DNA of 20,061 nucleotides from Chloroflexota bacterium (GTDB taxonomy: Bacteria; Chloroflexota; Limnocylindria; Limnocylindrales; CSP1-4): contig JAJYGO010000126.1 of the NCBI GenBank assembly GCA_021785115.1, forward strand, positions 1 to 20,061. Direction: 5' to 3'. The position numbers and the translations under genes were made by a program. The notes below the pieces were generated by a model. It made no database searches and was not told where the DNA came from. It saw only the letters and a list, made by a program, of their open reading frames with translations. Position 1 is the first letter of the stretch, and each line of letters opens with the position of its first letter. This document shows, one piece after another, positions 16,726 through 20,061 of this stretch.

Positions 16726-17811
16726 CTATCCACCAGTGACCTCGCCCGGATCGACCGCGGTTCTCGGAGGATGCCGGCCCCCCCGCAGACGGTCGGTGAC
16801 CAACCTGGCCTGGCGAGCAAAGTAGGGAGCGGTGACCGAGACGATCAGGAGCAACCCGATGGCCACCGCCTGGTATTCGCTCGAGACACCCGCGAGACGC
16901 ATCGCGTTCTGGAGCGCCGCGATGGTGAAGACGGCGAGGATGACCCCGGGGATCGTCCCCTTGCCGCCGTTGATGTCCACGCCGCCCAGCAGCACGATGG
17001 TGACCACGGTCAGCGTGAGCCCGGTGCCGTTGTCGGCCCGTGCGCTCGAGAAGCGGGCGGTGAGGATCACCCCCGCCAGGGCCGCGATGGTTCCGGAGAG
17101 GACGAAGAGCGCAGTCTTGAGGGCGGCCACGTCCACGCCCGAGTAGCGGGCCGCGTCCTTGTTCTTGCCGACGGCGAAGATCTGGCGGCCGATCCACGTC
17201 GCGTGGGCGACGTACCAGAAGACCACCGCCAGGACGGCGAAGACCAGCAGCGTCCAGGGGATCGGCGTCCCGGGGATGTTGTCGAAGCCGAAGTCGGTGT
17301 ACCAGGCGGGGAAGCTGCTGATCGCGTTCGTGCCAAGGATGACCTGGGCGAGGCCACGGAACAGCGCCAGCGTGCCGAGCGTGACGACCAGCGAGGGCAG
17401 GCCCGCACGCGCGACGAGGAGGCCGTTCAGCAGCCCGCCGAGGGCGCCCACGATCAGCACGACGGCGATGTCGACCTGGAGCGGCACGCCGGCGGCCCAC
17501 AGGAACCCGATCAGCGCGCTGGAGAGGCCGAGCATGGATTCGACGGACAGGTCGATCTCGGCGGCGATGATGATCAGGGTGCTCGGCAGCGCCATGATCG
17601 CGACCTCCATCACCGCGCTGGTGAGGTTCGCGAAGTTGGCGCCGGTGAGGAAGTACTTCGAGATCTGCGTGCCCACCCAGGTGAGGACCACCAGGATCAG
17701 GACCAGCAGGACCTCCCAGCGCGCGAGCGCGGCCAGGGGAACCCGGGGCCGGACCAGCGTGGCGGGTGCCACGGCCGGGTCGGTCACCGCCGCCGCGCGT
17801 TCCTCGCTCAT
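16726..17811 (-). CDS. rhaQ: Rhamnose ABC transporter permease (RhaQ-like)
   Basis: This is a ribose/xylose-type (BPD_transp_2, RbsC-like) membrane permease of 361 residues. A cytoplasmic N-terminus of about 30 residues precedes a series of eight to ten hydrophobic segments, such as VLLVLILVVLTWVGT and ALPSTLIIIAAEIDLSVESM. The IDLSVESMLGLSSALIGF stretch, LPSLVVTLGTLALFRGLAQV and VVTIVLLGGVDINGGKGTI are the conserved cores of this permease family. The ATG at 17811 overlaps the stop codon of the upstream permease (ATGA), so the pair is probably translated together and forms a heterodimer. Which of the two is P or Q follows gene order in Rhizobium and is a convention only. The C-terminal tail of about 25 residues is charged and cytoplasmic. 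Confidence 0.9.
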   Translation of the reverse strand: MSEERAAAVTDPAVAPATLVRPRVPLAALARWEVLLVLILVVLTWVGTQISKYFLTGANFANLTSAVMEVAIMALPSTLIIIAAEIDLSVESMLGLSSALIGFLWAAGVPLQVDIAVVLIVGALGGLLNGLLVARAGLPSLVVTLGTLALFRGLAQVILGTNAISSFPAWYTDFGFDNIPGTPIPWTLLVFAVLAVVFWYVAHATWIGRQIFAVGKNKDAARYSGVDVAALKTALFVLSGTIAALAGVILTARFSSARADNGTGLTLTVVTIVLLGGVDINGGKGTIPGVILAVFTIAALQNAMRLAGVSSEYQAVAIGLLLIVSVTAPYFARQARLVTDRLRGGRHPPRTAVDPGEVTGG

Positions 17812-18827
17812 CTGGCGGCCGCCTGGGTCACGTTCCGGGCACGCAGCCGGACCACCGCGTCGGTGGAGACCGCCAGCAGGATCACCGCGCCGTAGATCGC
17901 CTGCAGCAGTTCCTGGGGCAGCAGGAGGAGGAGCAGGGCGTTGTTGATCAGGCCCAGGAAGAGGGCGCCGATGGCGGCGCCGACCACGGTGCCCGAGCCG
18001 CCCGAGATCGCCACCCCGCCGACGACGACCGCGGCCACGATCTGCAGCACCACCCCGGAGGCCGAGGTGGCGTAGATCGTGCCGAACTCGATGCCCCACA
18101 GCACGCCCGCCACGCCGGCCAGCAACCCGCACAGGGAGAAGGCGGCGAAGACCACCCACCCGCTCCGGACGCCGATGATCGACGCCGCCTCCGGGTCGCT
18201 GCCCACGGCGTAGAGCTGCCTGCCGAAGTGCGTGAAGCGGAGCGCCACGGCGAAGACGGCCACGATCACGATGGCCACGATCACGAAGTACGGGATTCCG
18301 GCCACCGTCTCGGTGGCGGGGTTCGAGTAGCCCGCGGGGAGGTCGGAGAGGCTGATCTGGCTGCCGTTGGCGACCACGAACACCAGGCCGCGGTAGATGC
18401 TGAGCGTGCCCAGGGTTACGACGATGGACGGCACCCTGAAGAGCGTGATGACCGCTCCGTTGGCCATCCCCAGGACGAGCGCGAGGGCCAGGCCGAGCAG
18501 CCACGCCTCGGCCACCGGCAGGTGCTGCTGGCGCAGCACGTCGCCCACCACGAAGGCGATCAGGCCCATGGTCGATTCGACCGAGAGGTCCACGTTCCGC
18601 GTGAGCACCACCAGTGCCTCGCCCACCGCCGCGATGGCAAAGATGGCGGCCAGCGCGGTCACCTGGTCCAGGTTGTCCGGGGCGAGGAAGTTCGGCGCAC
18701 GGACCGTGACGAACCCGCTCAGCACGATCATCACCGCGACCAGCGTGAGCTCACGCGATCGGCCCAGCGCGCCCAGGAGCGCTGCCATGCGACCGCCGCC
18801 GCCGCGGCGGGCCCGCTCCGCGGTCAT
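17808..18827 (-). CDS. rhaP: Rhamnose ABC transporter permease (RhaP-like)
   Basis: This second RbsC-like membrane permease has 339 residues. Its conserved cores are VVLTRNVDLSVESTMGLIAF, RVPSIVVTLGTLSIYRGLVF, HFGRQLYAVGSDPEAASIIG and VAAVVVGGVAISGGSGTVVG, followed by a run of leucines in LGLINNALLLLLLPQELL. The NVDLSVESTMGL segment matches the IDLSVESMLGL segment of the next permease, showing that the two are paralogues. The ATG at 18827 has GGGGAGG directly upstream and overlaps the stop codon of the ATPase gene (ATGA). Its own stop overlaps the start of rhaQ in the same way, so ATPase and both permeases form one tightly coupled translational unit. Confidence 0.9.
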   Translation of the reverse strand: MTAERARRGGGGRMAALLGALGRSRELTLVAVMIVLSGFVTVRAPNFLAPDNLDQVTALAAIFAIAAVGEALVVLTRNVDLSVESTMGLIAFVVGDVLRQQHLPVAEAWLLGLALALVLGMANGAVITLFRVPSIVVTLGTLSIYRGLVFVVANGSQISLSDLPAGYSNPATETVAGIPYFVIVAIVIVAVFAVALRFTHFGRQLYAVGSDPEAASIIGVRSGWVVFAAFSLCGLLAGVAGVLWGIEFGTIYATSASGVVLQIVAAVVVGGVAISGGSGTVVGAAIGALFLGLINNALLLLLLPQELLQAIYGAVILLAVSTDAVVRLRARNVTQAAAR

Positions 18828-20061
18828 GCGCCTCCCCTTCCGGGTGCCACGCCGGGGGCCTGCCCGGGCGGCGGTGCCGCGCCGGCGACCTGTCCGGTGG
18901 CGGCGAACATCACGCGCTCCTCGGTCGCCCCCGAGCGCGGGATCTCGGCGGTCACGCGCCCCTCGTGCAGTACCAGGATGCGGTCGCTCATGGCGAGGAC
19001 CTCGGGAAGGTCGCTGGAGATGAGGATGATCCCGAGGCCCGACGCAGCCAGGTCGGACACGATCCGGTGCACCTCCACCTTCGCCCCGATGTCGACCCCG
19101 CGCGTCGGTTCATCGAGGATCAGCACCTTCGGATCCGCGGCGAGCCATTTCGCGATGACCACCTTCTGCTGGTTCCCGCCCGACAGCGCCTGCACCAGCT
19201 GGTCGACGCCGGTGGCCCGCACGCGCAGCCGGTCGACGTACCTCCGCGCGAGGGTCCGCTCCGTCGCGTGATGCACCAGCAGCCGCGGGAAGAGCCGCGG
19301 CAGGATCGGCAGCGTGACGTTGTCGGCGATCGAGAAATCCATCACGAGGCCGTCGCGGTGCCTGTCCTCGGGCACGTAGGCGATGCCGGCGCGGAGCGCC
19401 GCGGAGGGGGACGCGAGGCGCACCGGCCGACCGCCCAGGCGGATCTCGCCGGCCGACGGCGTGTCGATCCCGAACAGCACCCGGGCGATCTCCGTCCGCC
19501 CGGCGCCCACCAGCCCCGCCAGGCCGAGGATCTCGCCCGCCCGCACCGCGAAGCTGACGCCCTGGAACACGTCCGCGCGGGACAGGTCGCGCACCTCCAG
19601 CAGCACGTCACCGATCGCGGCCTCGCCCTTCGGGAAGAGCGTGACGGCGCGGCCGACCATGTAGCGCACGAGGTCGGCGGTGGTCAGCTCGGCGATCGGC
19701 GCGGTGATCACGTGCCTCCCGTCGCGGAACACGGTGGCGCGGTCGCAGAGCCGGAAAACTTCGTCCAGCCGGTGGCTCACGAACAGCACCGCGACGCCCC
19801 GGTCCCGTGTGCGGCGCACGATCGCGAACAGCCGCTCCACCTCGTGGGCGGACAGCGAAGCCGTCGGCTCGTCGAGGATCAGGACGCGGGCGTCCACCGA
19901 CAGCGCCTTGGCGATCTCGATGAGCTGCTGGTCCGCCATGGAGAGGCCGCGGACCGCCGCTCCCACGTCGAGCCGGACGTCCAGCTCCTCGAAGAGCGCC
20001 TCGGCCCGGTGCCGCATCTCCCGCCACGAGATGGCCCCGTAACGGCCCTTCGGCGGGTCCG
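18824..20061 (-). CDS. rhaT: Sugar ABC transporter ATPase, two NBDs (partial, RhaT of Rhizobium type)
   Basis: This is an RbsA/XylG-type ATPase with two fused nucleotide-binding domains; 411 C-terminal codons are visible and the N-terminus with the first Walker A lies beyond the right edge. The frame is open upstream of the Met at 20017 (GRYGAISWRE precedes it), so that Met is internal. In the first domain are signature LSMADQQLIEIAKALS, Walker B VLILDEPTASL and H-loop FVSHRLDEV. The second domain has LLEVRDLSRADVFQGVSF, the Lys-less Walker A GLVGAGRTE usual for this subfamily, AYVPEDRHRDGL, signature LSGGNQQKVVIAKWL, Walker B KVLILDEPTRGVD and ISSDLPEV. It energises rhamnose import with RhaP, RhaQ and RhaS. 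The stop codon overlaps the rhaP start. The gene name is the Rhizobium one, unrelated to the E. coli symporter RhaT. Confidence 0.92.
   Translation of the reverse strand, partial: DPPKGRYGAISWREMRHRAEALFEELDVRLDVGAAVRGLSMADQQLIEIAKALSVDARVLILDEPTASLSAHEVERLFAIVRRTRDRGVAVLFVSHRLDEVFRLCDRATVFRDGRHVITAPIAELTTADLVRYMVGRAVTLFPKGEAAIGDVLLEVRDLSRADVFQGVSFAVRAGEILGLAGLVGAGRTEIARVLFGIDTPSAGEIRLGGRPVRLASPSAALRAGIAYVPEDRHRDGLVMDFSIADNVTLPILPRLFPRLLVHHATERTLARRYVDRLRVRATGVDQLVQALSGGNQQKVVIAKWLAADPKVLILDEPTRGVDIGAKVEVHRIVSDLAASGLGIILISSDLPEVLAMSDRILVLHEGRVTAEIPRSGATEERVMFAATGQVAGAAPPPGQAPGVAPGRGGA

Noticed and set aside
14947..17895. A 982-codon plus-strand frame antisense to rhaB-rhaM-rhaS-rhaQ
   Set aside because: It spans four convincing genes on the other strand, and its translation is low-complexity Arg/Gly/Asp/His. 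It is an artefact of codon bias.
17766..19271. A 501-codon plus-strand frame antisense to rhaP and rhaT
   Set aside because: Its translation is His/Asp/Gln/Arg-rich and resembles no protein; the opposite strand carries well-conserved transporter genes.
19500..19530. Loss of Walker A Lys in the second nucleotide-binding domain of RhaT
   Set aside because: The degenerate GLVGAGRTE motif is normal for the second domain of RbsA-type ATPases, so it is not a defect.

Overview
This is a high-GC (roughly 70 percent) bacterial chromosome segment. It encodes two Ala/Pro/Ser-rich substrate-binding lipoproteins, dense operons with ATGA overlaps, GTG and TTG starts and GGAGG-type ribosome binding sites. 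The style fits a high-GC soil or freshwater lineage such as a Chloroflexota (Limnocylindria-like) or actinobacterial genome. No rRNA or other phylogenetic marker is present, so the assignment is tentative.

Left part (1-7318): a phosphate-starvation locus. On the minus strand lie ppx (exopolyphosphatase/GppA family), phoB (OmpR/PhoB-type response regulator) and the N-terminal part of a phoR-like sensor kinase that runs off the left edge. Divergently, on the plus strand, lies pstS-pstC-pstA-pstB-phoU, the high-affinity phosphate ABC transporter and its regulator. The divergent intergenic region holds four consecutive 11-bp-phased elements, TT(A/G)AC-like in three copies, immediately upstream of pstS. 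They look like a tandem Pho box. A 10-11 bp hairpin separates pstS from pstCAB.

Middle (7319-11566): a 22-nt perfect palindrome follows phoU. Next comes a 63-codon mini-ORF that looks like the two ends of a YjbQ/UPF0047 protein joined with the middle missing. A single tatA-like gene follows on the minus strand. Divergent from tatA are a GH13 alpha-glucosidase and a phosphoglucomutase, which together could release glucose from alpha-glucans and interconvert glucose phosphates.

Right part (11567-20061): a minus-strand L-rhamnose uptake and catabolism operon. In transcription order it is rhaT (ABC ATPase, cut by the right edge), rhaP, rhaQ (permeases), rhaS (binding lipoprotein), a 14-bp hairpin, rhaM (mutarotase), rhaB (kinase), rhaI (isomerase) and rhaD (aldolase). 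Together these import L-rhamnose and convert it to dihydroxyacetone phosphate and L-lactaldehyde. No regulator or lactaldehyde-processing enzyme is visible inside the window.

I found no CRISPR array, mobile element, tRNA, rRNA or defence system. The most interesting observations are the internally deleted YjbQ mini-gene, an apparent His-to-Gln change in the metal-binding motif of RhaD, the phased Pho box, and the strong hairpins placed just after both binding-protein genes. None of these amounts to a clearly new biological system.
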